The notes beneath the pieces are model-generated. The model was not told the DNA's origin. It saw nothing but the letters and a program-made list of their open reading frames with translations, and searched no databases. The position numbers and the translations under genes are program-made. This document shows positions 36,440 through 47,490 of a DNA stretch of 64,000 bases, piece after piece. How positions within the stretch are numbered: the first letter of the stretch is position 1; each line of letters opens with the position of its first letter. The DNA is taken from contig NC_092465.1 of NCBI RefSeq assembly GCF_047495875.1, positions 4,612,160-4,676,159 on the forward strand, in the 5' to 3' direction. This stretch comes from Pithys albifrons albifrons. Lineage: Eukaryota; Chordata; Aves; Passeriformes; Thamnophilidae.

Positions 36440-36690
36440 GCAATATCTCTTGCATTAAGTAGTTTTAACAAATTAATTTTGACCCATGAGCCTAATAAAG
36501 TCTGTTAAGTAAGCCCAACCTCTCTGTTAAGTTAAATGGAGACTGAATATTTAATTATTTTAATTGTCTGATAAATTTGAAATTGAGAAAGTAACAGCCC
36601 TGCAAATCTTAAAATATATTCTCAGCCCTGTGTGTCATTAAGCATTACTCTAACAATTTTACTGCATTCAAGAGGTTACAAAGTCAAGCC
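36440..36690. promoter_or_regulatory. Homeodomain-motif-rich patch, possible noncoding element
   Basis: Contains AAATTAATTTTGACC, TTAATTATTTTAATTG, CATTAAGCATTA and other ATTA/TAAT cores in a non-repetitive context. Regulatory role is inference. Confidence 0.22.
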
Positions 36691-37705
36691 CAACCACCCC
36701 TGATTGAATGAGAATTGCAGATTAGTTCAAGAAAAATAGTTTTCCAGAGGTTAAAGTGCCAGTTCAGGGAACCCAAGGCACATTTGCAGAAATATTTAGG
36801 ATGGTGATTAGGCAGCAGAAGAACTAACAAAGATGGGCAGCCTTAATAATGATAAAATACACTGCACTGAAGTCAGTTGTGGTCGTTCTTCTAGTAAAGG
36901 ACTTGAAAGTTTAGTACTTTATGTATGGAGAACTATCAATTTCATAGTCATCTTCTAGGGGAAATACAGAGATGCAAACATTTAAATTGAGGCAGCTGTC
37001 ACAGAACTCACTGTTAGACCCAGCATGCCTGTGTGTACCCCCTCAGCTCTCCCAGTTCTCAGGTTGTTCCCCATTCTTTTTTTGGGGGGTTAAGAGTTTT
37101 TTTCCACAAACTTACCCTGATGCACATCAACAAATCAGAAACTTTCACAGAAGCCTCTCATGCCTGCAACACCATACCTTGCACTCAGTTTAAGCTGGCA
37201 CAGCCTTTTAAAAAACTATGTCCTGCATCCTCCAGCCTTTGGCATCTGATTTGTGGCACCCAACCCCAAGGGATTTGCTGAACAGCAAAATATATGTATT
37301 GACCCAAAGCAACAGGGGGCAGGGAATGAAATATCAAGGGTTACAAGTGAAGATCCATCTAAACCTTCAGATAGCAGTATCTGATTACTCAATTCTAGCT
37401 CAAGTATAAAGATTCTGAGTAATGTAATTTCCAAGCAGCACCACTGAAGTCAATAGTAATTGAGACTGTGACATTTCCTAGAAAGAGCTTCCAAAATTTT
37501 TTTTTTAAAAAGAGGATTTAACAAGGATCATGAATGAACAGAAAAGTGACTTGCTATTGGGAGGAAGAAAAGTATTTTTCCTTTTAATGGAAACAGCCTG
37601 GGCAAATATGTACTTGCAGAGGGACAGATGGACAGGACACCAAAGAAGAGAAACGTTGTGATATGTACATTTACATGGGTCAGAAAGACAAGATCTAATT
37701 CACTG
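36691..37705. other. Unique sequence with a small old-repeat relic
   Basis: CCACTGAAGTCAATAGTAAT at 37441-37460 is the reverse complement form of the ancient CATTGACTTCAATGG-type motif. A T8G6 junction lies at 37077-37089. Nothing else recognised. Confidence 0.4.
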
Positions 37706-37829
37706 CAAAAAAAAAAACCCTCATCCAAAACAAAAAACCAAACAAAACTCAAACACTCCCCCCAGGAAAAAAAAAAAAAAAAAAAAACCACCAAATAAAC
37801 AAGAAAAAAACCTCAAACAAACCCCCACC
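37706..37829 (+). repeat. A/C-rich low-complexity tract with poly(A)21
   Basis: Irregular AACAAAAAACCAAACAAAAC composition with an uninterrupted 21-A run at 37767-37787 and C-rich breaks (CTCCCCCC). The minus-strand open frame 37528-37794 is its shadow. Confidence 0.85.
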
Positions 37830-39055
37830 TGTGACTGCTAATCACAAATATTTATCCAGGCCATTGGCCCCAGATATTAGTCCCACCTTCAGATCAGTCA
37901 GTACTTGTGCAGCTTTCTCACTGTTGTGGAGCACATACAGTACAACCTGATATTTTCCTGCAAGATTTTTTTCCCAAATTATTTGAACTGAAATCATCTA
38001 CAGCTTATGGGCATGCATTGCAACGGGCCTCTTAGATATACATATCCTGAATTTGCTGTCTTTTAACTTTACGTAATAATCCAATAGGAACATAAGATGA
38101 CTCAACTGCAATTATTAGGTCTAATCTCTTCAAGTAATTATTTTACTAAGCAAAAAACTTGAAGTATTTCTGAAAGTGCTCTCTCCAGAGGACAGTTCTG
38201 CACTGGACATCAGACAGAAACTCATCAGCCATAGTAAAATAAAGAGGACAAAAACAGCTACAGTCACTCTGCTGAGAAGTCATCCCTGTTAAAATCAATA
38301 CTGTGATTAATGCTAAAACACAGAATCCATCATGCAATATTTTTCCTGTCTGTGCTGTTATTTTTATAGCTTTAACTTTGCTATGCTGAACTGCTTTACT
38401 TCTGAATAATTGCTGGAAACCAGCTCTAACCCTTTCTGGAGAAACAAAGGGTCTTAGCTTGGAAGAAAAAGGATGAGAAGGGAAAACAAGTGAAAACAAA
38501 TCTCCATTATTTATATGAACTTCAGAGCATGAACTAAACCATACAACCTGGCAGGTAATTCCTGTTGAAATTACTGCAAAATCTTTCAAAGCTTTCTGAG
38601 ACAAAGTTAGTCCCTCCTTGCTGCAGAAACCATCCCTGGAGTGACCCTGGACCTCCCTGGCAAAGGACTGGTGGTCACAGTATTTCTGTCCCTTCCCTTG
38701 GTCTGCTCTTTCCTGAATTCATTTTCCATTGCAACAAGAATCATATCCTCAATTTCCATCCCCTGAAAAGCAAACACTGCAAAGTAACCATGATGCATTG
38801 ATATATAATTTTAAAAGACAGGATCAAGTTCATATAATTAAAAAGCATCAGTTCAGAATATTTCAGTCTTTCAATTTTTCTTTTTATTTAAAGTCTTTGA
38901 TTGTTGTAATAAAGAATGACCTTGATACATAATAAATAAGTTGGTTTTCTGATAGTTTAACATAAATTTGCAGGGTGGAGTAGACTGATTTACTGGAAGA
39001 GATAAAATTGTTTTTGCTTGGATTCTTGAAATGAAATAACTAATCTTTCATTTTC
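37830..39055. other. Unique sequence, nothing recognised
   Basis: Includes the longest open frame of the window (38146-38604, minus, 152 codons). It has no recognisable domain and no evidence of coding composition. Confidence 0.45.
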
Positions 39056-39150
39056 CAGTGGACAATGTCCCTGCCCATGGCAGGGGATTGGAATTAGATG
39101 ATTTTTAAGGTCCCTCCCAACCCAAACAATTTGAGGGTTCTCTGATCTGC
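39056..39150 (+). mobile_element. CR1 LINE 3'-terminal fragment
   Basis: TGTCCCTGCCCATGGCAGGG, then GATTGGAATTAGATGATTTTT, AAGGTCCCTCCCAACCCAAAC is the plus-sense CR1 3' UTR. The octamer tail has decayed (AATTTGAGGGTTCTCTGAT). Confidence 0.92.
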
Positions 39151-39759
39151 AAAATTTGGCTGGTGACACACCAATATTTACTGTATGGAAACATATGACC
39201 GAGCATGTCATTAAAGCACACAAATAACTTTTTCTACCCATAAAGCTACAGTTTAAAAATTAGTCATTCATTCCAGCTAATCCCCATCTACCCATAGTGC
39301 CTTGGGATAGCCCAGTGTACCTGCTGGAAGGAGACTGGTGGCAGAAACTTCATGAAGAAGGAAAACTAACATTGGAGCATCTTAGTTATGGACTGTTAAT
39401 TTCTGAGTCCTGTACTAATAAAGTTGTTACTCTAAAAGACTAATGAGGAATATCCCTTTGCTATGAAAAAAGTACAGCAGAGTTCTCTTCTATTGAAAAA
39501 CCAAGCACAGAAAAAGGAGAAAACCAACTCATTCCCATACTTTCTGTTTGGTTGGGCTCTCTGTTTGTAAACAGACCCCAGGGACATGGCAGCCTAATGC
39601 ATACTGCCCTTAGTATTGTCCCTCTTCCACAACAATAGCCCATAATATTATTGATTTCTAAACAATAGAAGTGATTTGCATTAACCTTAAAACAGACATG
39701 GGCTGAACACATCTTTCAATCCCTTCCTGACCTTTTGGCCTCGCTACATTAATATATAA
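39151..39759. other. Unique sequence, nothing recognised
   Basis: No repeat family or gene recognised. Confidence 0.45.
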
Positions 39760-39870
39760 AAACTGCAGATGTGTTGTCAGCTTATATTTCACAATTTTGC
39801 TGAAGGCCATTATTTAACCATTGTTAATTACAACAATAAATGATTTAGAGTTAATTACAAAGTCATAAAG
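39760..39870. promoter_or_regulatory. Possible SOX/homeodomain element
   Basis: ATTGTT (39820-39825) and AACAAT (39832-39837) form an inverted pair of SOX-type cores around AATTAC, which creates a TAATTA. Further TTAATTAC cores follow. The pattern is suggestive only. Confidence 0.2.
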
Positions 39871-40159
39871 TAGAGAAGAGGTACATATATTTTATACACC
39901 TAGCAGATTTTATTAGACAGCTATATTGGGCTTTGCTTTTCATCATCTTGCACAAGTGTATGCATCAAAGATTGCAGTTTGACACTTGCTTTCTTCCTTT
40001 CCATTTTATAATATTAGTGATGTATAATTTAACGATGGAATATTTTGAACACACATGTTGATAAACAGACAAGGAGCTTTGTTTTCCACAGGAACACTGC
40101 TCTTTATCTTTTCTTCACTGAATTGCCAAGACTGCACACTTAAGCACAGCTGCATGTTG
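39871..40159. other. Unique sequence, nothing recognised
   Basis: No repeat family or gene recognised. Confidence 0.45.
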
Positions 40160-40230
40160 GGCCTCATCTGGAATGCCATAAAGTCAACGAGAGTTTTGCA
40201 ACTGATTTTTATTGGAATGGGACTGAACAC
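40160..40230 (+). repeat. Relic of an ancient amniote repeat
   Basis: ATGCCATAAAGTCAACGAGA, then GTTTTGCAACTG and ATTGGAATGGGACTGAAC follow the order of a motif I recall from sauropsid repeats, with two near-complementary CATTGAAGTCAATGG-type blocks joined by AGTTTTGCC. Heavily decayed. Confidence 0.45.
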
Positions 40231-40677
40231 ACTATTGGCAATGTGCAACTTGTAAATGCCATTTGCACACATATCAATTTTATTAACTCCCTTAGTATGG
40301 AATTTTCAGAATGTAATAGTTTGGCAGGCATTACTTTAGATTTACAGTGCTCCAAGATGACACTATTAAGCCACACTCATACCTCTGAAAATTGCTATAG
40401 CAACAGAGTAGGACCACTACTTCCTCCACACTGGTAGGTGAGAATTATCTCAAGGACTGAAGCTCCTGCTGCTGCGTTTTGGGGGACAGCACTTAAGGAA
40501 AAAGTGCCTCTGTGAGATATTCACCAACATATGCACGTAGAAGTATAAACATAAATAGTATGAGTAGATGGTCACACACTGGTAGACCAGAGATAATATG
40601 GGAAAGCATGGAATGAGTGGGACTCTCTAATTGAACTGCAAGAGTGGACTTCCCTTTGGGAAGATGTCTTCCGAAAA
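40231..40677. other. Unique sequence, nothing recognised
   Basis: The last ~60 bp may be a diverged 5' extension of the following CR1 copy (GAACTGCAAGAGTGGAC). Nothing else seen. Confidence 0.4.
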
Positions 40678-40846
40678 GCTGAATACAAATAGGCTACCCA
40701 GGGAAGTAACGGAATCACCATCCCTGGAAGTGTTCAAAAGGCCTGTGGGAGTGGCACCTGGGGTCGTGATTTAGTGGTGAATTTGGTGCTGGGTGGACTT
40801 AACGATCTTAGAGGTCTGTTTCAATCTTAACAATTCTATTCCATGT
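40678..40846 (+). mobile_element. CR1 LINE 3' fragment, same subfamily type as 19.8 kb
   Basis: CTACCCAGGGAAGTAACGGA, ATCACCATCCCTGGAAGTGT, TCAAAAGGCC, then TGGACTTAACGATCTTAGAGG and a worn AACAATTCTATTCC tail. In translation the ORF2 C-terminal pattern (IPGSVQK, then DLRGLFQS) is visible but interrupted, so this is a dead copy. Confidence 0.9.
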
Positions 40847-43155
40847 ATCTTTCATCTTCTACAGACCTGGAAACCTGAAACAAAACCTGGAAAGATGGTT
40901 CAAGCATTCCTTAAAATGTCAGTAATTCCTGTTAAAAAGAGTAAAGGTGCCTGACCCCTCTGACTCTCAGTGGTGCCTCCAACACTTTGCATAAACCTAA
41001 GCTGACCTTGCCAGAGTTCTTCTGCCATTGCAGGGGAAATACCAAGCCATGATGTTCCTGAGAGTAAAGCATACAGAAGGGCTAAAAAGACATGGAAAGA
41101 TGAAGTCAAGCTTCACTAGGTTACTGCTGGAGAGAAACCTCATGCCTGAAACCTTCACTCACCTTCACAGCATAACAGGGATAACCCAGAGAGAGACAGA
41201 CCCAAGTCATTGGATTGATTTCTTTGGGAGAAAAAAATAGAAATTCTCCCTTTGTCTGAGAGAACATGACCAAAGAATACAAGGAGGAGAGGTGATCTCC
41301 TGTTCCTATTTCCTACATTTGGAGGTTTACCTTTATTCTGTCTGCAAAAATATCAAATATTAAGGGGCCACGATTTTTTAATAAGGATATTTTAACTATA
41401 TCTTCATACTTATAACTAATTTATACATTTCTCTTTAGCTGGGGAAAAAATGCATCTCTGACTCCATTGACCTCTAAGTTATTGTACTTCCAAATGGTAT
41501 TTGAGAATCACTGGTCCATCTCCTCTCTAACTGTAAGGCATCGTAAAGCCTGAGTCACTATTTTGGCAATGGTGACACTCTTGAATAATGCTGAATCATG
41601 CTGGCAAAGCTATTTCATAATTTTCTAGCAGAAGAACTACAAACAACTCTTTCCCAAAACCAAGACCTAAGATTATTTTTCTACAAAACAAAGTTAAAAC
41701 TCATTATGTAGCTCTGAGTTCAACATGTTCTTAAAGAGTTCCCTGATTCTGAGTTGTTACCTTCTAAAGCATTATGAACAATTACTCTTTTATAAGATTA
41801 TAGTGGTACAGGTAGTTAGCAGATAATCTTTTGAAATAAAGAGGTTTAAAAGTTAAAGGAGTAATCTCCTCAGTGCCTGGAGATGGAATGCAGAAATCAC
41901 AAAAACCTCTTTGCTTTTTGTTCTTTGAGAGATGATAAAAATAAGAAAACCGTGGACCAAATTGATGCAATGCAGAGGTGCTGAGAGGGAGCAGAATAAA
42001 GGAGCTGTGGCTACTTCATAGGCCCAGGACTGGTGGGCAGCAAAGCAGCAGGATCTTCCCTCTTCCATGAGAGCTGGTTGGAGGGCACAATTTGATATTT
42101 TCAAACCAGATGCCTGATCATGGGTGGCCTGCCTTCCCTCTGCTTTTTAACCACTGGGAAGCAGATTCTCTCCCTTTCTGCAGTAATTTTAATTAGACAG
42201 TAATCCAACAGAAGAGTTTTATCCTCCAAGGCATACTGAGACAAGACCTGACAGGGGCATAAATCCTATCATCTTAAATCAGCTGTGCTGGACCTGGCCC
42301 AAAGCTCTCATGATTCATTGTTCTTAAAGGTTTTTAACTAAAATGTCAAACTATTGCTATCCCCGCCATCAGCTAAGTCACCATCCTGGCTCTGGTGTAT
42401 TCCCTACCTTGTCACTTTGTGGTGAGCACAGGGTGGTACCAGCAGACACTTCTTGAAGAGGACTTGAGAGGAAGAAGCAATAAAGTGAAAAAGTATTTCA
42501 CAATTTGCAAGACAGATAGTGTTGTCCATTCAAAATATGTGCTGCATCAAACCTGAACTGCAGCTGTTTAATCCCTAATTCCCTGCATGTTTGCTGATGC
42601 CCACACAGAATTTGAGCTCTCCTCTACAGGTTCATTTGCTGACAAGTGGCTGTTCCTCCAGTAGATGAATTTTGGAAAGATGGTTTAAGCTCATCGGGTA
42701 TGGAGCTTATTTTTTCCTTTTTTTTTTTTTGTTTGTTTTGATTAAACCGAGCATTTCCTTAAGGAAAATGCAGTCAGTACATAACTTACATATTCCTGCA
42801 GAACACATTACATATTGATGATATAATTTGTTGACAGATCACTAGTCAGGGGGAATTACAAGGGCTTTGATTAGAAAGAACAGTAAAAAAGAAAACAATT
42901 ATTAGTGAAATCTAAGGACAGGAAAACTACTTTTGAGTCTTTAAAGGAATGAACAGTGTCAATGGGCAAAAATAGGGGTCTACTAACACTTTTTGTGTGA
43001 AAACAGTTTTAAAGTGCTTGTCATTCGGGACAATACTCTCCATGCCAGTGGTAAATGATGCACATTCTTTCCAACATGCTTCAACTCCTCCTAGCTCAGT
43101 TCTGCCTACCCATGTTTAATTCTTCCTCTGGATCAAGGTCTGGAGCATTATTTTA
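40847..43155. other. Unique sequence with a T run
   Basis: Poly(T) of 13 at 42718-42730 followed by GTTTGTTTTG. No repeat family or gene recognised. Confidence 0.45.
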
Positions 43156-43240
43156 ATGGAAGGTGTCCCTGCCCATGGCAATTGGACTGAACTAGATACT
43201 CTTTAAGGTCCCTTCCAACCTAAACCATGCCATAATTATA
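43156..43240 (+). mobile_element. CR1 LINE 3'-terminal fragment
   Basis: ATGGAAGGTGTCCCTGCCCAT, GAACTAGATACTCTTTAAGG and TCCCTTCCAACCTAAACCATG give the CR1 3' end. A few bases of the GGCAGGGGGGTTGGA part are altered and the octamer is eroded. Confidence 0.9.
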
Positions 43241-44514
43241 TACCAGCTGCATAAACAACATATGAAAATCCCAGAAAATTCTGTCAGTACTTTTCCCTCA
43301 TTTACCATTTTCTTCTCAGACAGATTATTCAGATATGCTTTCCCAAACTTCCCCACTATTTTAGGTAGTCTCTTAAATCTCCATTTCCTGCAGACTGATC
43401 TCTGACAAAGCTCTTTCCTCCAACAAAGCCGTTCCAAGGATTACTAAACTGCAAATCACTATAGAAAGTACTTTGTGCTTAAATCTCAAAGTGAGCTAAA
43501 CATGATTTATCTTTAAAAAGCAAAACAACAACAGTCTCCAGATCGACACAGAAAACATTCAGCAAAAGAAGTGCAAGCATTCATTTAGAGCAAAGGGAAA
43601 TCTCTATACAGGTTGCAAACATCAGATATTTGCTCTTGTGTTTTCCCAGGCTGGATTGTTGGTGTTATTAATTTCATGTCTAAACTCAAGTCACAACTCT
43701 TTAATGTGTAGACAGACTTGTAAAAATAAAAATCAGTGTTGCTAAAAGCTACGGTGTTTCTAAAGACCTCTACAAAAACTCAACCCAAGAGCATAATACT
43801 GAATTTTACTTTCTATTTGTCATAAAACTGGTTTTCTCTCCTGAGAAACAGGCGGCTTATTCAAAGGAAGGCCGGATAGATGCTATACTGGCTCACTCTA
43901 AAGTAAGAAGCAAGATTTTGCTTCCTTTTAATCTATCTGTAAACTGTGAAGTCTGTCATCAAATAGCTCCATATTAGTTGTAGGTGTTGTAACCTGTCAA
44001 TCATGAAGGATTATTTAAATTAGTAGGTTTCTTAGACAGTGATTTTCTCCCAGATATCAAGTTATCTCCTTCTTAAAAAAGGATACAATAATTTCAGACA
44101 CCTGCAGAAAAAAAAAAAAAAACAAAAGCAAAACAAAACCAAACACACAACTCTCATGAAACTTGTAGATTTGTTCCAATATAGAATTTGACGTTATTCT
44201 TAAATTCCACATAATGTCTCCTTTATATGAATTATTTTCATCTTTGGTGATTAAAACTTCAGGACTACAGTCACAAATTTTCTAGTACAGAGAGGAGAAA
44301 AAAGTAAATCACTCAGTAATCAAGTGTGTTAAACATGTGGAGTATAATCTCTTTTAATGGCAAAACGCCCCCAAACCCTAATACATGAGACCCTTGACCT
44401 GTCAAATCCAGCTGGTAGAGCCGTCATGACTTGCTTTGGTTCAAAGTCTTCTCCAACATCAACATTTCCTGGGTTAGGAAATCAGTGTAGACATCTCTGC
44501 CAGTTCCTTTCCAT
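43241..44514. other. Unique sequence with an A-rich tract
   Basis: A 15-A run at 44108-44122 continues as AAC/AAAAC-rich sequence to 44150, the same low-complexity type as at 2.7 and 37.7 kb. Nothing else recognised. Confidence 0.5.
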
Positions 44515-44712
44515 CAGTATATTTTTATGGACTTGCTAGCCTCGGATTTTTTTAATCCTTTTTGAACAGGTTGACTCTCTGTCTCCATGACCTCCTGAGA
44601 CAGTCAGTTCCAGACCTCACTTGCACAGTTTTTAAAAAAAGTACTTCTGTATGTTTTGAACAGATTTTCTTCTAGTCTTGATGAGTTTCAGAACCAATAG
44701 GGGCTTGTATTA
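44515..44712 (-). mobile_element. Ancient CR1 LINE fragment
   Basis: TTTATGGACTTGCTAGCC, AATCCTTTTTGAACAGGTTG, CCATGACCTCCTGAGACAG, AGTTCCAGACCTC, AAAGTACTTCTGTATGTTTTG and CTTGATGAGTTTCAG follow in order the old CR1 type shared among birds, turtles and crocodilians (ORF2 3' region, reverse orientation). It is much more diverged than the other CR1 copies here. Confidence 0.7.
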
Positions 44713-47319
44713 AAATGCTCTTTGGTCTTTCCAAAGCCCAGAACTCTGAGGGCACAGGACAAGGCTCTTCTCTCTTTTCCTGTGACTTTCCAGCATTGTG
44801 CCTGTGAAATTCACTGTCCTGAGTGAGCACACAGACTCTTCCAGGCTTTTCAGCATTACCAGGTCACAGCTGAGTGAATCCACACATCTTCCCTTCCTGT
44901 CAGTCACCCCACCCCATTTGCCTTCAGCTGCAGAGGAAAAAGCCTCATTGCACAGCCTGCCCCTACCCCCTGCATGGGCATCAATGCCAGTGAAGGAGCC
45001 TGGAGGTGCAGCAGAGCCCCACAAAGTCTGGCAGGGAGTTGATCCTGGGGAACCCTTAGAAGGAAGCACCACAAAACCAAAGGCAAACCAAGTTTCTGCA
45101 AAGCAACAGCTCCCAGGAAACACCAATGCTGGGACATGCTGTGTCAATAAACTTAATTTAACCATTAAAACTAATCTAAGAATGACCTCTGCACATTTCT
45201 AAGGATGCTGATTTAGATTAAACACCCTTCTCATGAGGCTTCTTAACTACACATAGCAAGTCCCACTAACGAGTACACATAAACATCTATAATGGTGAAA
45301 AGAATGAAATTAACTAAGAAAAAACAAAACAGGATTTGTTTAGTTTAGTTTGTGAACTAAATCCTAAAGCCTTTTTGAACTTTTTTTTTTAAGTGGAATT
45401 TAGATGCATGCCACTTGGAGGCACTCTTATACTAGTCTCTCTTCAAGTTTCTTAGAAGCATTTCATACAGAGAACCAGTAATTTTCTTTTTATTTTTTTT
45501 TCCCTAATAATCATCTAGAAATGGGTAATTAACAATGGTTTGGGTAGTTAAACTTTGACATTACTTGTATTTATTACCTTGTAATTTTGTCAGATGTAAA
45601 TAGTCCCCTATATCCTCAATAAAAGTGACTTAATTCCCTTATGCAATGGGTGATAAAAGTTGTGTCTGTGATAGAATGCTGGTTCCAAGAAGTGGTTAGA
45701 AAGGATTACAAACTGCAAACTTACACAAATTATTCACTTTAACACTGTGTGAGATTTTATCACTTTAGATTTGAAATTAAACATCCAGTTTATCATTATA
45801 TTTCCTATATATTAAATTATGAATAATTATAATTAAGAAAATAAAAGTATTTCTGTTTTATAGAGATATATATATATAATCTCCCCATTTTGATTCCATT
45901 TTAGATGAGGATCTTTGGGATACACTTCATTGTATTAGGAACACTCTATTTCCAACACAAATGTAAAATTACTCTCAGTCTAAGCAGAGATGACATTTTG
46001 CAAAGTAAGAATACTTTTAAAATTTCTATGTAATATGTTAATTAATTTTCAATAGTTTGCCAAATAAAAAATTGATCAAGTTTAAAAGAAGGCTTGGCCA
46101 TCACTTGCAATGCAACACCTTGCACATCTGTTAAGGCCCACAGAAAGGATAAAAAAGCACTTAGACCAAAGTGTTTTCCTTAATAAAGGAGACATAAAAG
46201 GGAAACTGGTCTATTAACAGGGAAAAACAAAATCATGCTTTAAAAAGTCACAGACTGAATCCTTTTCACCCTAATAAAGGCTGTGCCACCCACTCTCCTG
46301 TACCACCTTCCACCTCTGCAGGGGGTCAATCAAATATGATTTATAAGGAAATAATTAAGGAACCAGTTTCCTGCTCATTCCTCTGAGGATGTGCAGCACT
46401 GGACCTGTACTGAGGAGCTGGGGGTAAATCCCACCAGCACAGCCTGATGGCAGCAAGCAAACAGCAATTTTACAAGTTCCTCTCATGTCAAATGACCATT
46501 TCACAGAGCTCAGTTGTACAGTTCAAAACTCATTTGCAAAACATATGTAATTCACAGACGTACCTCAAGCTCATCTTTCCAAAGAAATCCTTGCATATGC
46601 TCTAGATAAATATTAGGAATTCCTAAGGGTGAAGATTAGCAAAAACTATACTTGAGCACAGCATAAGCCAAAATAGTGAGTGGTGGGGGATAATAACTGC
46701 CTGGGGAGCCATAAGGACAGGAGTGTACTTATGGAGAATGATGGGCTTCAGCAATGTCATAAAGAAGGAGGCAAGTGGAATCCCCCTTATGAGGAGGAAG
46801 GGAAGAGGCTGACAGCCAGGGAAGTCGACTGTCACAAGAAGGGCAAAGGGAAATGGATATTAACCCTCTGGAAATCTTCTGGCTCTGCTTGCATCCTGCC
46901 TTTTGGGGTCTGTGTTTCCTTTGCAATGTGCGTTTTTGTCAGCCTAGTTTTCTTTCCTGAAATGGGAGCACTCACAGAGAGCCAGAGCAGCAACGCCAGG
47001 TCCCACATCCCAACTCCAACAGCAGGAAAAAGCCAAAGCCCTTGCCCACCTCATCTCAGAGGCCCAGCACCCAACAAATGTGCTTTCCAAGTAGTAAGTT
47101 ACCCAGCGGGGACTTGTCTTCAATGAAGTTGTCTAGATTCTACCTGAACTTAGGCTTTTACTGTGTCTTTTTATTTCCTCCTCTCTGCTGAAGACATCTA
47201 AGCTGAACATGTACAGCATATGGAAGTAATATTGACTGTGAAAAAGCAATGGAGAGAGTACAAATTTTCCCAACATCCTACGGTAAGAGTTTCAGAGCTT
47301 ACCCCCACACTTCATAGCT
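44713..47319. other. Unique sequence, nothing recognised
   Basis: Opposing open frames at 44710-45165 (minus) and 44798-45202 (plus), and one at 46680-47126, are unsupported. A small inverted repeat TTTAGTT/AACTAAA lies at 45344-45361. A TATATATATA tract lies near 45867-45878. Confidence 0.45.
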
Positions 47320-47490
47320 TGTTTGTTTTGAACCCGCCACCTCCTACTCATCCCTCTATCTTCCAGCATTTGAAATACTTCTTTCCCCCCTTCTCCCCTT
47401 CCCTTGTTATTTACTTACTGCTTCTCTTTTTTACTCTATCCCTACTTCCTTGTTCTTGTCCTTTGCATTTATTTTTTCTCTTCAATTTCT
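47320..47490 (+). repeat. Pyrimidine-rich tract
   Basis: The plus strand is strongly C/T-biased (CTTTCCCCCCTTCTCCCCTT and following). The open frame 47220-47492 owes its leucine/proline/phenylalanine content to this bias. Confidence 0.7.

Noticed and set aside
38146..38604. Longest open frame in the window (152 codons, minus strand)
   Set aside because: No recognisable domain and no splice or start context; the length is within chance for 64 kb read in six frames.
44710..45202. Opposing open frames of 151 and 134 codons
   Set aside because: They overlap on opposite strands of the same DNA and neither resembles a protein family; the first also begins at the edge of an ancient CR1.
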